Assembly (NCBI GenBank): GCA_016713785.1
Contig: JADJOM010000003.1
Location: 496,001-560,000, forward strand
Length of the DNA stretch: 64,000 nucleotides
Source of the DNA: Gemmatimonadota bacterium
Lineage (GTDB): Bacteria > Gemmatimonadota > Gemmatimonadetes > Gemmatimonadales > GWC2-71-9
Direction: 5' to 3'
Made by a program: the position numbers and the translations under genes. Under the pieces are notes generated by a model. The model was not told where the DNA came from. It worked only from the letters and a program-made list of their open reading frames with translations, and did not search any database. This document shows, one piece after another, positions 34,199-43,230 of the stretch. The stretch's first letter is position 1; each line of letters begins with the position of its first letter.

Positions 34199-34654
34199 AT
34201 GCTCGACATCCAGTTCACCCGCCTGCTGCCCCACGGCGAGGGCCTGCCGGTGCCCGCCCAGGCCACGCCAGGGGCCGCCGGGCTCGACATCGCCAGCGCG
34301 GACCAGGGGACCCTGGGCCCCGGGGAGCGGCGGCTGTTCCGGACGGGGTTCGCGATCGCGATCCCCCACGGGTTCGAGTGCCAGATCCGGCCCCGGTCGG
34401 GGCTGGCCCTCAAGCACGGGATCACGCTGCCCAACACGCCGGCCACGATCGACAGCGACTACCGGGGGGAGCTGATGATTGCCCTGGTGAACCTCGGGGG
34501 GGAGCCGTTCGAGGTGACCCGGGGGATGCGGGTGGGGCAGCTGGTCTTCGCCCGGGTGGAGGCGGCGGTGTTCCGGGAGGTGGCCAGCCTGCCGCCGACC
34601 GACCGGGGGGAGGGGGGCTTCGGGAGCACCGGGACGGGGCGCCTCGGGGGGTAG
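34199..34654 (+). CDS. dut: Deoxyuridine 5'-triphosphate nucleotidohydrolase
   Basis: The 151-residue dUTPase hydrolyses dUTP to dUMP and keeps uracil out of DNA. All five trimeric dUTPase motifs are present: PGAAGLDI, RPRSGLALKHGI, GTIDSDYRGE-like (ATIDSDYRGEL), RVGQLVF-like (MRVGQLVFAR), and the C-terminal RGEGGFGSTG arm. Length is normal. An 8-bp hairpin follows the stop. Confidence 0.96.
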   Translation: MLDIQFTRLLPHGEGLPVPAQATPGAAGLDIASADQGTLGPGERRLFRTGFAIAIPHGFECQIRPRSGLALKHGITLPNTPATIDSDYRGELMIALVNLGGEPFEVTRGMRVGQLVFARVEAAVFREVASLPPTDRGEGGFGSTGTGRLGG

Positions 34655-34661
34655 GGGGGCT

Positions 34662-34679
34662 CGGTGACCCCGGTCACCG
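34662..34679 (+). terminator. Short hairpin after dut
   Basis: CGGTGACC and GGTCACCG pair with only two bases between them. It is followed by GTTCC and is a weak terminator candidate. Confidence 0.4.
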
Positions 34680-34713
34680 GTTCCGGCGGCCCGGAGCAGC
34701 CTAAGTTGCCGTC

Positions 34714-34742
34714 TTGTGGCGGTTTAGAGCCTCCGTTACCTT
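34714..34742 (+). promoter_or_regulatory. Probable promoter of the mreBCD-mrdA-rodA operon
   Basis: TTGTGG at 34714-34719 and TACCTT at 34737-34742 are 17 bases apart; mreB starts about 25 bases after the expected start site. Confidence 0.6.
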
Positions 34743-34773
34743 TGGCCCCAATTCGACCTCCTGTGGCCCGGTA

Positions 34774-35811
34774 ATGAAGTTTCCATCCCTAAAACTCGGG
34801 TCGTTTCTTCCCGCCAACGAGATCGCGGTCGATCTCGGCACGGCCAACACCCTCATCTACGTGAAGGGTGAGGGCATCGTGCTGAACGAGCCGTCGGTCG
34901 TGGCCATCGAGAAGTCGAGCGGCCGGCCGAAGGGCTACGGGCTCGAGGCCAAGCGCATGCTGGGGCGCACGCCTGACAACATCATCGCGGTGCGGCCGCT
35001 GAAGGACGGCGTGATCGCCGACTTCGACGTCACCGAGAAGATGCTGCGCTACTTCCTCAAGCAGATCATCGACAAGCACGTCTTCCGCGTCCGCCCCAAG
35101 GTGATCGTGTGCGTGCCCTCGGGCATCACCGAGGTGGAGCGGCGCGCGGTGCGCGACTCCGCCGAGACCGCCGGCGCCAAGCAGGTGGACATGGTGGCGG
35201 AGCCGATGGCCGCGGCCATCGGCGTCGGGCTGCCGGTGGAGACGCCCACCGGCAACATGGTGATCGACATCGGCGGCGGCACCACCGAGATCGCGGTCAT
35301 CGCGCTCTCGGGGATCGTCTCCGACACCTCGATCCGGGTGGCGGGTGACGAGCTGGACCAGGCGATCGTCCAGTTCATGCGCAAGAACTACAACCTCCTC
35401 GTCGGCGAGCCCACCGCCGAGGCGATCAAGATCAAGATCGGCTCCGCCGCGCCCACCGGCGACGAGCGCGAGATGGAAGTGAAGGGGCGCGACCTGGTCT
35501 CCGGCATCCCCAAGACGGTGCGGGTGCACTCGAGCGAGATCCGCGAGGCGGTGCAGGAGCCGATCCAGCAGATCGTCGACGCGGTGCGCCGCGCCCTCGA
35601 GATCACCCCCCCCGAGCTCGCCAGCGACATCGTGGACCGCGGCATCGTGATGACCGGGGGCGGGGCGCTGATCCGCGGCCTCGACATCCTGCTCGCGCAG
35701 GAGACCGGCCTGCCGATCCACATCGACGAGGACCCGCTCACCTGCGTGGTGCGGGGCGCCGGCCGCATCCTCGACGATTACGAGAAGTACCAAAGCGTTC
35801 TCTACCGCTAG
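34774..35811 (+). CDS. mreB: Rod shape-determining protein MreB
   Basis: The 345-residue bacterial actin forms membrane-bound filaments that guide lateral wall synthesis. ATP-site motifs are clear: AVDLGTANTLIYVKG (phosphate 1), MVIDIGGGTTEIAVIAL (phosphate 2) and MTGGGALIRGLD (adenosine). A basic-hydrophobic N-terminus (MKFPSLKLGSF) precedes the first strand. The ATG at 34774 was chosen over the GTG at 34714, which lies in the promoter. mreC follows with no gap. Confidence 0.97.
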   Translation: MKFPSLKLGSFLPANEIAVDLGTANTLIYVKGEGIVLNEPSVVAIEKSSGRPKGYGLEAKRMLGRTPDNIIAVRPLKDGVIADFDVTEKMLRYFLKQIIDKHVFRVRPKVIVCVPSGITEVERRAVRDSAETAGAKQVDMVAEPMAAAIGVGLPVETPTGNMVIDIGGGTTEIAVIALSGIVSDTSIRVAGDELDQAIVQFMRKNYNLLVGEPTAEAIKIKIGSAAPTGDEREMEVKGRDLVSGIPKTVRVHSSEIREAVQEPIQQIVDAVRRALEITPPELASDIVDRGIVMTGGGALIRGLDILLAQETGLPIHIDEDPLTCVVRGAGRILDDYEKYQSVLYR

Positions 35812-36654
35812 ATGCCTCCGCAGTCGGATCGCGCGCTGCTCCGCCGGGACAATGTCCTCTTCTCCCTGTGCGTGATCCTGTCCGCCGCCATGCTGCTCCG
35901 CCCCGAGCTGGGGGAGCGGGTGACCGGCGCCATCCGCGCCACGGTGCTCCGGCCCTTCCTGCAGATCCAGGAATGGTCCGAGGCCGGCCGCACCAGCCGC
36001 GCCTCCTTTGACCGCCTCCGCGGCGAGCGCGACTCCGCCGCCTACGCCGCCCAGTTCCTGCCGTCCCTCCGGGCCGAAAACCAGCGGCTGCGCGCCCTGC
36101 TGGGCCTGGGGGCGCGCGTCCGCGTACCCTACGTGGCCGCCGAGGTGCTGCACCAGTCGACCCCGACGGACGGGCGGACCCTGCTGCTCTCCGCCGGGGC
36201 CCGGGCGGGAGTGCAGCCGTTCGACCCGGTGGTCGGGGCGGAGGGGCTGGTGGGCGTGGTGCGCGTCGTCGAGGCGGAGCGGGCGATCGCCTGGACCTGG
36301 ACCCACCCGGAGTTCCGCGCCAGCGCCTACACCGTGCCCGGGGGCGTCTTCGGCGTGGTCGGGCCCGCGCTGCAGATCACCGGATCGGAGCTCCTGCTGC
36401 AGCTGCGCGGCGTCGCGATCCGCGATTCCGTGCCCAACGGGACCCTGGTGGTGACCTCCGGGCTCGGTGGGGTCTACCCCCAGGGCATCCCGATCGGCAC
36501 CGTGATCGGGCCCGGGCAGGAAGAGACCGGCTGGGAGCGGGTCTACGTGCTGCGGCCCGCGGCCAGCCCCGAGGAGGCCTCGCAGGTGCTCATCCTGCGC
36601 GCCCCGGCGGAACGGGTGCCCGAGGGCGCCTTCGGCCCGGACAGCCTGCCGTGA
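35812..36654 (+). CDS. mreC: Rod shape-determining protein MreC
   Basis: The 280-residue inner-membrane protein has one N-terminal membrane helix (about 15-31), a coiled-coil (about 58-100, with SLRAENQRLRALLGL), and the two-barrel periplasmic domain with DGRTLLLSAGARAGVQPFDPVVG and SGLGGVYPQGIPIGTV. It links MreB to the elongation penicillin-binding protein. Its stop overlaps the GTG of mreD. Confidence 0.95.
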   Translation: MPPQSDRALLRRDNVLFSLCVILSAAMLLRPELGERVTGAIRATVLRPFLQIQEWSEAGRTSRASFDRLRGERDSAAYAAQFLPSLRAENQRLRALLGLGARVRVPYVAAEVLHQSTPTDGRTLLLSAGARAGVQPFDPVVGAEGLVGVVRVVEAERAIAWTWTHPEFRASAYTVPGGVFGVVGPALQITGSELLLQLRGVAIRDSVPNGTLVVTSGLGGVYPQGIPIGTVIGPGQEETGWERVYVLRPAASPEEASQVLILRAPAERVPEGAFGPDSLP

Positions 36655-37148
36655 TCGCCATCCGCGCGGACCGGAGCCGGCTGTGGACCGTGCTGGGGCT
36701 GCTGGTGCTGCTCCACTTCGCGGTGCGGCCCCGGCTGGGGTATCCGGCCATCGCCCCCGACTTCCTGCTGCTGGCCCTGATGCTCTACGCCATCCGCAGC
36801 CGGCCGGGGGCGGCGGCCGTGGCGGGCTTCCTGGTGGGGCTCGTGGGGGACGCCGTGACGCCGGCCCGGGTCGGCGCGGGCGCGCTGGCCCACACCCTGG
36901 TGGGCTACCTGGCGGCGTGGGGGCGCGCGGTCTTCTTCCCGGACAACCTCTTCGTCAATGGGCTGGTCATCGCGCTCGGCGTGTGGGTCCGGAACGCGGT
37001 GCAGCTGCTGGCGAGCGGCCCGGCCCCGGGCGGCCTTCGCCTGGGCCTGCTGGTGTACGCGCCCCTGCAGGCGCTGACCACCGCACTCATGGCCGCCCTG
37101 GTGCTGGTGGTGTTCCAGCGCTGGCTCGACATCCGGCTCGAGGCATGA
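36651..37148 (+). CDS. mreD: Rod shape-determining protein MreD
   Basis: The 165-residue hydrophobic protein has about five membrane helices and the family pattern PDFLLLALMLYAIRSRPGAAAVAGFLVGLVGD near its N-terminal third, quoted here in part. MreD sequences are poorly conserved, so position between mreC and mrdA carries part of the evidence. The GTGA start and ATGA end overlap both neighbours. Confidence 0.9.
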   Translation: MIAIRADRSRLWTVLGLLVLLHFAVRPRLGYPAIAPDFLLLALMLYAIRSRPGAAAVAGFLVGLVGDAVTPARVGAGALAHTLVGYLAAWGRAVFFPDNLFVNGLVIALGVWVRNAVQLLASGPAPGGLRLGLLVYAPLQALTTALMAALVLVVFQRWLDIRLEA

Positions 37149-39013
37149 ACGAGTTCCATCCCACCCGGCTGCGGGAGCGCGCCGACCGGGCGCGCTGGGT
37201 GCTGGCCATCGCCTTCCTGGTGCTGGTGGGCGCCTTCTTCCGGACCCAGATCCTCCAGTTCGACCGCTACCGCCTGCGGGCGGAGAACAACCGCCTGCGG
37301 CCGGTGCCGCTGCCGCCAGCCCGGGGCACGGTCTTCGACCGCAATGGGCGGGTCATCGCGGAGACGGTCCCCGGCTTCTCCGTGGCGCTGCTCGCCTCGT
37401 CCACCGACTCGCTGCGCCGGGTCCTCGGGCGGTTCCGCCAGGTGGTTCCGCTCGATTCCGGCGCCACCGAGGAGGTGGTGGACCGCTACCTCGCCGCCCG
37501 CTACCAGCCGGCCACGGTGCTCGGCAACGCCACCCGGGAGCAGGTGGCGGCGCTGGAGGAGCATCGGGCGGTGCTGCCGGGGCTCGTCATCCAGTCGGAA
37601 CCGCGGCGCGTGTATCCCCGCGGCAAGGCGGTGGCGCACCTGATCGGCTACGTCAACGAGGTGTCGCAGGGCGAGCTCGACGCCGGCCGCTACAGCGGCG
37701 CACGGCTCGGGTCGGTGGTGGGACGGGCGGGGCTGGAACAGGAATACGACGACTCGCTCCGCGGCGTGCCCGGGATGCGCTACATCGAGGTCGACGCCCG
37801 GGGCCGCCTGGTGCGGGAACAGGGCGCGGCACCGCCGCTGCCCTCGGTGCCCGGCCATACGCTGCGGACCACCATCGACCTCGACCTGCAGCTGTACGTG
37901 GACAGCATCTGGCCCCCGGGACAGGCGGGCGCGCTCATCGCGATGACGCCCTCGGGCGAGATCCGGGCGCTCTACTCCACGCCGGCGTACGACCCGAATT
38001 CCTTCATCGGCGGCATCTCGCGGGCGGAGCTGCGCCGGCTCACCACCGACCCGACCCTGCCGCTCCTCGACCGGGCGCTGCAGGTGCGCTACCCGCCGGG
38101 CTCCCCGTTCAAGCTGGCCACCGCGGCCATGGCACTCAAGCGCGGCCTGGTGGACCTGCACACCCACATGCCGCAGAGCTGCGGCGGCGGGATGCAGTTC
38201 GGCAACCGCTACTTCAAGTGCTGGAACAAGCGGGGGCACGGCTCGCTGGACCTGCTGGGCGCGGTGGCCCAGAGCTGTGACGTCTACTTCTACCAGCTGG
38301 GGCTCCGCGTCCAGCTCGCCAACATCCTCTCCGACGGCGTGTCGATGGGGTTCCAGGACCGGACCCACATCGACCTGGTCAATGAGGCGGGCCCGATCTG
38401 GCCCGGCACCACCGAGTACTACGACCGACGCTACGGCCCGCGGGGCTGGAGCAATTCCGTGGTGCTCAACCTCGCGATCGGGCAGGGGGAGAACACCCAG
38501 ACGCTGGTGAACATGGTGCGGTTCTACGCCGCGCTGGCCGGGGACGGGCGGTCGCCCACGCCGTACCTGGTCCGGCCCGACAGCGCCCGGTCGTTCGACC
38601 TCGGGCTCACGCGGCCGCAGCTCGACGGGCTGCGGAAGGCGCTGATCGCCGTGGTGGAGCAGGGGACCGCGGCCCGCAGCCGGCTCAAGGAAATCGCGGT
38701 GGCGGGCAAGACCGGCACGGCGCAGAACGCCGACAAGAACCGCGACCACGGCTGGTTCATCGGGTTTGCGCCCGCCGAGAACCCGGAGATCGTGGTCGGG
38801 GCCATCTTCGAGTTCGGCCGCCACGGCAGCGACGTGGCCCCCTACGTGGTGCGCACGATCAAGCGGTACCTGCTCGGCCCCGACAGCACCGGCTCCGACC
38901 GGCCGCGGCGCCTGGTGCTCCCCGGGGACTCCCCCGGGGGCGGGCCGGTGACGCCGCCGGATTCCACGGCGGGGCCCGAGCCGGCGGTCCCGCCGGGGAC
39001 GGAGACCCGCTGA
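37145..39013 (+). CDS. mrdA: Penicillin-binding protein 2 (elongation transpeptidase)
   Basis: The 622-residue class B PBP cross-links lateral wall peptidoglycan. It has one N-terminal membrane anchor (WVLAIAFLVLVGAFF), a pedestal domain with RGTVFDRNGRVIAET, and a transpeptidase domain. The active-site Ser320 is in PGSPFK, the second motif is SCD, and the third is KTGTAQN. The C-terminal 30 residues are Pro/Gly-rich. It overlaps mreD by four bases, and its last base is the first of rodA. Confidence 0.96.
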   Translation: MNEFHPTRLRERADRARWVLAIAFLVLVGAFFRTQILQFDRYRLRAENNRLRPVPLPPARGTVFDRNGRVIAETVPGFSVALLASSTDSLRRVLGRFRQVVPLDSGATEEVVDRYLAARYQPATVLGNATREQVAALEEHRAVLPGLVIQSEPRRVYPRGKAVAHLIGYVNEVSQGELDAGRYSGARLGSVVGRAGLEQEYDDSLRGVPGMRYIEVDARGRLVREQGAAPPLPSVPGHTLRTTIDLDLQLYVDSIWPPGQAGALIAMTPSGEIRALYSTPAYDPNSFIGGISRAELRRLTTDPTLPLLDRALQVRYPPGSPFKLATAAMALKRGLVDLHTHMPQSCGGGMQFGNRYFKCWNKRGHGSLDLLGAVAQSCDVYFYQLGLRVQLANILSDGVSMGFQDRTHIDLVNEAGPIWPGTTEYYDRRYGPRGWSNSVVLNLAIGQGENTQTLVNMVRFYAALAGDGRSPTPYLVRPDSARSFDLGLTRPQLDGLRKALIAVVEQGTAARSRLKEIAVAGKTGTAQNADKNRDHGWFIGFAPAENPEIVVGAIFEFGRHGSDVAPYVVRTIKRYLLGPDSTGSDRPRRLVLPGDSPGGGPVTPPDSTAGPEPAVPPGTETR

Positions 39014-40260
39014 TGCCACGCAGCATGGGACTCGACCGGTCACTCCTCGGGGCGGTGGGGGCGCTGTTCCTGTTCGGGCTGGTGGTGCTCTACTCGGCCG
39101 GGCAGACGGACGTGCCGAGCTTCGCCGCGGCGGGCGCGTGGGAGCGGCAGCTGGTCTGGCTCGGCGGCGGCGCCGTGGTGGCGGCCATCGCCTTCCGGTT
39201 CTCCCCGCGCCTGCTCGAATGGGCCTCGCTCCCGGTCTACGTGGTGGCGCTGCTGCTCCTGCTGCTCACCCTGGTGGTGGGGCGGGGGGCCGGCACCGCG
39301 GCCAGCAGCAAGAGCTGGATCTACATCGGCGGCCACGCCATCGGACAGCCGGCCGAGTTCGCCAAGCTGGCGGTGCTGCTGATGCTGGCGCGGCACCTCT
39401 CGGGGCTCCGGGAGGCGCCGGAGACGATGCGCGACCTCATGCCCGCCACCCTGATCGCCGGGATCCCGGCGCTGCTGGTGCTGGCCCAGCCCGACCTGGG
39501 GAGCGCCCTGGTCTTTGCCGGGATCCTGTTCGCCATGCTGTTCTGGGCCGGGGTGCACCCGATCCTGCTCGTCTTCCTGGCCTCGCCGATCATCAGCCTG
39601 CTGCTGGCCTTCACCTGGTTCACCTGGGTGGGGTGGATGCTGCTGCTGGGCGTGGCGCTGGTGGTCTGGCGGCCGTACTTCTGGGAAGGGGTGGCGCTGT
39701 TCATCGCGAACTCGGCCATGGGGTTCATCGCCCTGCCCATCTGGCGCAAGCTCGAGCCGTACCAGCAGAACCGGCTGCTCACCTTCCTCAATCCCGAGGT
39801 GGACCCCCAGAAGGCGGGGTACCACGCCATCCAGTCCAAGGTGGCGATCGGGTCGGGGGGGTGGCTCGGCAACGGGTACCTGGAGGGCCCCCAGAAGCGG
39901 CTCGCCTTCCTGCCCGAGCAGCACACCGACTTCATCTTTGCCGTGGTCGGGGAGGAGCTGGGGTTCCTGGGGGTGCTGCTGGCCCTGATGCTGTTCTTCA
40001 CCCTGTTCACCATCCTGGTCCGGATCGCCCGCCGGGCCACCGACCCCTACAGCAGCCTGATGGTCTTCGGGATCCTGGGGCTGCTGTTCACGCATGTGTT
40101 CGAGAACGTGGGGATGACGGTCAATGTGATGCCGATTACCGGCATCCCCCTGCCGTTCTTTTCGTATGGGGGGTCGTTCCTGCTGAGCACGGCGGTGACG
40201 GTCGGGCTCTGCCTCCGGGCCGCATGGGACGCGCGGCTCGGAGGCTATGGTGATGTCTGA
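39013..40260 (+). CDS. rodA: Rod shape glycosyltransferase RodA
   Basis: The 415-residue SEDS protein polymerises glycan chains with PBP2. It is predicted to have about ten or more membrane helices. It contains QPDLGSALVF with the essential Asp of the family, KVAIGSGGWLGNGYLEG, LPEQHTDFIFAVVGEELGF, and the late GIPLPFFSYGGS signature. It ends the cell-shape operon; accD follows after about 105 bases. Confidence 0.96.
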   Translation: MPRSMGLDRSLLGAVGALFLFGLVVLYSAGQTDVPSFAAAGAWERQLVWLGGGAVVAAIAFRFSPRLLEWASLPVYVVALLLLLLTLVVGRGAGTAASSKSWIYIGGHAIGQPAEFAKLAVLLMLARHLSGLREAPETMRDLMPATLIAGIPALLVLAQPDLGSALVFAGILFAMLFWAGVHPILLVFLASPIISLLLAFTWFTWVGWMLLLGVALVVWRPYFWEGVALFIANSAMGFIALPIWRKLEPYQQNRLLTFLNPEVDPQKAGYHAIQSKVAIGSGGWLGNGYLEGPQKRLAFLPEQHTDFIFAVVGEELGFLGVLLALMLFFTLFTILVRIARRATDPYSSLMVFGILGLLFTHVFENVGMTVNVMPITGIPLPFFSYGGSFLLSTAVTVGLCLRAAWDARLGGYGDV

Positions 40261-40365
40261 TAACGACTTAGCGATTGGGGTCTGGCGCCGGACGGGGGGT
40301 CATTACAGATTGGGTGGTCACAGGCAGGTCCCTCGGGCAGGCTCACATCTCTCCCTGAACCCCCT

Positions 40366-41235
40366 ATGGCCGTCATGGCATGGTTCAAAAAAGAGCGGAA
40401 ACCCCGGTCCTCCGTACGGGAGCGCCTCGAGATTCCGCCGGACGCGTGGGAGAAGTGCGACGCGTGCGGGCACATCGATATCCGGGAGAAGTTCGAGCGG
40501 GCGCTCAATGTCTGCCCGGAGTGCGGGCATCACCGGCGGTTCTCCGCGGAAGAGTACATCGAGCTCCTGACCGATGAGGGCACCTGGCGGGAGCTCTACG
40601 CCAACCTGCGGTCCGGCGACCCCCTCAAGTTCGAGAACTATCCCCAGCGCCTGACGGCGGCCTACAAGAAGGTCGGGGGCTCGGACGCCATCTTCACCGG
40701 CTCCGCCCGGCTGGAGGGCAGCCCGCTGCACCTCGGCGTGATGAACTTTGCCTTCATGGGCGGGTCCATGGGCTCGGTGGTGGGCGAGAAGATTGCCCGT
40801 CTGGCGCGACGGTCGGCGGAGAAGCGGGTGCCGCTGGTGCTGGTCTGCACCTCGGGCGGGGCGCGCATGCAGGAGGGGGTGTTCTCCCTCATGCAGATGG
40901 CCAAGACCTCCGCGGCGATCGCCCAGCTCTACGCCCTCTCCGTGCCGTACATCACCGTCCTCACCAACCCGACCACCGGCGGCGTGTCCGCCTCGTTCGC
41001 CATGCAGGGCGACGCCATCCTGGCGGAGCCGGGGGCGGTGATCGGGTTCGCGGGGCAGCGGGTGATCAAGCAGACCATCGGGCAGGACCTCCCCGCGGGC
41101 TTCCAGACGGCGGAGTTCCTGCTCGAGAAGGGCCAGATCGACGAGGTGGTGCCGCGCGCCTCGCTGCGCGAGACCACCGCCCGGCTGCTGCGCCACATGC
41201 GCGGGCAGCGGCTGCGGGAAGAGGCGGCCGAGTAG
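40366..41235 (+). CDS. accD: Acetyl-CoA carboxylase carboxyltransferase subunit beta
   Basis: The 289-residue protein has the AccD zinc ribbon (CDACG and CPECG) at the N-terminus and a crotonase fold with MGSVVGEKIARL, CTSGGARMQEGVFSLMQMAK, TNPTTGGVSASFAM and GFAGQRVIKQT. It forms the carboxyl transfer part of acetyl-CoA carboxylase with AccA, which is not in this window. ATG 40366 and ATG 40375 (MAWFKKE) are both possible; the second resembles other AccD starts. A strong terminator follows. Confidence 0.96.
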   Translation: MAVMAWFKKERKPRSSVRERLEIPPDAWEKCDACGHIDIREKFERALNVCPECGHHRRFSAEEYIELLTDEGTWRELYANLRSGDPLKFENYPQRLTAAYKKVGGSDAIFTGSARLEGSPLHLGVMNFAFMGGSMGSVVGEKIARLARRSAEKRVPLVLVCTSGGARMQEGVFSLMQMAKTSAAIAQLYALSVPYITVLTNPTTGGVSASFAMQGDAILAEPGAVIGFAGQRVIKQTIGQDLPAGFQTAEFLLEKGQIDEVVPRASLRETTARLLRHMRGQRLREEAAE

Positions 41236-41261
41236 GTCGGTTGGTGCCTCTGGATGGCTCA

Positions 41262-41296
41262 CGGCGCCCCGTCTCCGGACGGGGCGCCGCTGTTTT
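41262..41296 (+). terminator. Rho-independent terminator after accD
   Basis: A 12-bp stem CGGCGCCCCGTC and complement has a TCCG loop and is followed by CTGTTTT. This is the best classical terminator in the window. Confidence 0.85.
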
Positions 41297-41302
41297 CCGC
41301 GC

Positions 41303-41851
41303 TCAGCCCGGCGGCGGCGTCAACGGCAGCAGGTAGTGGATGGGATGATCGTAGAACACCGGCTCGAAGACCGCCGCGTCGGCGTCGGCCATGAACGAGC
41401 GGCGCAACTCGTCGGGCATGCGGCGGTCGATCTCCGCGGCCAGGCGGCGCGCCTCCTCCACCCGGCCCACCAGCTTGCCCCGCGCCACCTCCTCGCAGGC
41501 CCCGAAGAGCACCCACCAGTAGGTCTCGTCCTCCTCGTGCTCGATGATGTCGAGGGGAAAGAGGTGGCAGATGAGCGGCCGGTCGGCGTAGCTGCCGCAC
41601 CCGCCAGTGGCCCCCAGGTAGAAGGGGCACTGGCACCCCTTCCGGTTGAGCCGGGTGGCGGAACCCTTGCCATAGAGCCGCAACCCCAGCGCCCGGGCGC
41701 TCCGCTGCTCGGCGGGGGAGAGGTACACCAGGCTCCGCTCGCAGCGCTCGCACTCGGGGCAGAGCGAGAAGCCCTCGGTCAGCTCCCGGAACCCGGGGAT
41801 CGCGAGCAGCTCGGTGATGAAGGGATCGGGCAGGGCGGTGTAGCGGGACAT
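41303..41851 (-). CDS. YkgJ-like cysteine-cluster protein
   Basis: The 182-residue protein carries cysteine clusters in CPECERCERS, KGCQCPFY, GGCGSY and LICHLFP, the pattern of the CxxCxxCC (YkgJ) group thought to bind zinc or an iron-sulfur cluster. The middle KGCQCPFYLGATGGCGSYADRP is the best match. The C-terminal half is helical without metal ligands. No function is established for most of the family. It is convergent with accD and divergent from folC. Confidence 0.7.
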   Translation of the reverse strand: MSRYTALPDPFITELLAIPGFRELTEGFSLCPECERCERSLVYLSPAEQRSARALGLRLYGKGSATRLNRKGCQCPFYLGATGGCGSYADRPLICHLFPLDIIEHEEDETYWWVLFGACEEVARGKLVGRVEEARRLAAEIDRRMPDELRRSFMADADAAVFEPVFYDHPIHYLLPLTPPPG

Positions 41852-41919
41852 GGGCGGTGGCGATAGGTTGGTCGGCGACTCGGTCGTGGAATGTAATCCC
41901 GCCCTCCACACTTTTCCCG

Positions 41920-41925
41920 GATCTT
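41920..41925 (+). promoter_or_regulatory. Possible leaderless -10 box for folC
   Basis: GATCTT lies seven bases before the GTG at 41933. An alternative promoter, TTGGTC (41868-41873) and TGTAAT (41893-41898) with a long 19-base spacer, would give a leader of about 28 bases. Confidence 0.35.
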
Positions 41926-41932
41926 CCCGCCC

Positions 41933-43165
41933 GTGGGGCTCTCCTACCAGCAGGCGCTCGACTTCCTCTTCCCCCGGACGACGTCGATCAAGTTCGGGCT
42001 GGAGACCACGCGCGCCCTGCTGGCCGCCGTGGGCGATCCGCACACGGTCTTTCCCACCATCCACATCGGCGGGACCAACGGGAAGGGGAGCGTGTCCACC
42101 CTGGTGGCCGCGGCGCTCCGCGCCCGGGGCTTCCGGGTCGGGCTGTACACCTCGCCGCACCTGGTCTCGTTCCGGGAGCGCATCCAGGTGGACGGGGTGC
42201 CGATCTCCGAGGCCGCGGTGGCGGCCTGGACCGAGCGGCTGATGCCGGAGATGCTGGCCCGCCAGGGCACCTTCTTCGAGGCGACGACGGCGATCGCGCT
42301 GGCCGACTTCGCCGCCCGTGGGGTGGACCTGGCGGTGGTGGAGGTGGGGCTCGGGGGCCGGCTCGACAGCACCAACGTGGTCACCCCGCTGGTCTCCGCG
42401 GTGACCAAGATCGAGCTCGACCACCAGAAGTACCTGGGGGATACCCTGGAGGAGATCGCCCGGGAGAAGGCCGGGATCGCCAAGCCGGGGGTGCCCTTCG
42501 TCATCGGGGAGACCCGCCCGGCGCTGGTCGAGGTGCTCCGCGGGGAGGCCCGGGCCACCGCCCGCCGGCTCCGGGGAAGGGCCGATGTCCGGGTGCTGCC
42601 GGCCGGCTACGAGTGGCCCGGCCCGCTGGCCCTGGCCGGCGCCTACCAGCGGCGCAACGCCGGGGTGGCCCACGGGATCCTGATGGCGCTCCCGCCGGAC
42701 TACCGGCCCGATCGCCAGGCGATCGAGGCCGGGTTCCGGGCGGCACAGATCCCCGGCCGCTTCGACCGGCGGGGAAAGTGGCTCTTCGACGTGGCCCACA
42801 ATCCCGACGGGATGCGGGCACTCGTCGAGGCGGTGGCCCGGGCGGAGCTGCCTCGGCCCATCCATGCGCTGGTCTCCATCCTGGGGGACAAGGCCTGGCC
42901 CGACATGCTGGTGCGGCTGGACCAGGCGGTGGACCGGGGGGTGCTGACGGTGGCCCCCAGTGCGGCGGGCCGCCGGTGGGACTTGGCGTGGCTGCAGGCG
43001 TGGCTGGACGATCCGACGCGTCCCCCCGCGCGGGCCGCCTGGCGGCTGGTGCCGGACTTCGCGGAGGCGCTCCGGACGGCGGAGGCCGGGGCCGGTACCG
43101 TGCTGGTGACCGGCTCCTTCCACACGGTGGGCGACGTCATGGGCGCCCTCGGCATGGAGCCATAA
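41933..43165 (+). CDS. folC: Folylpolyglutamate synthase / dihydrofolate synthase
   Basis: The 410-residue ATP-dependent ligase adds glutamate to folates and may also make dihydrofolate. It has the P-loop HIGGTNGKGSVSTL, YTSPHLVSFRERI, the FEATTAIALADFA block, GLGGRLDSTNV, and FDVAHNPDGMRALVEAV in the C-terminal domain. It starts with GTG (MGLSYQQALDFLF). It is upstream of hisS but separated by that gene's own promoter. Confidence 0.95.
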   Translation: MGLSYQQALDFLFPRTTSIKFGLETTRALLAAVGDPHTVFPTIHIGGTNGKGSVSTLVAAALRARGFRVGLYTSPHLVSFRERIQVDGVPISEAAVAAWTERLMPEMLARQGTFFEATTAIALADFAARGVDLAVVEVGLGGRLDSTNVVTPLVSAVTKIELDHQKYLGDTLEEIAREKAGIAKPGVPFVIGETRPALVEVLRGEARATARRLRGRADVRVLPAGYEWPGPLALAGAYQRRNAGVAHGILMALPPDYRPDRQAIEAGFRAAQIPGRFDRRGKWLFDVAHNPDGMRALVEAVARAELPRPIHALVSILGDKAWPDMLVRLDQAVDRGVLTVAPSAAGRRWDLAWLQAWLDDPTRPPARAAWRLVPDFAEALRTAEAGAGTVLVTGSFHTVGDVMGALGMEP

Positions 43166-43192
43166 AACGAGGCTGGTGGCACGAAAACGGGG

Positions 43193-43221
43193 TTGGATGC
43201 CCCCCCCGGACCGGCTAGATT
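43193..43221 (+). promoter_or_regulatory. Probable hisS promoter, leaderless spacing
   Basis: TTGGAT at 43193-43198 and TAGATT at 43216-43221 are 17 bases apart, with nine bases from the -10 box to the ATG at 43231. Confidence 0.6.
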
Positions 43222-43230
43222 CACCCCCCT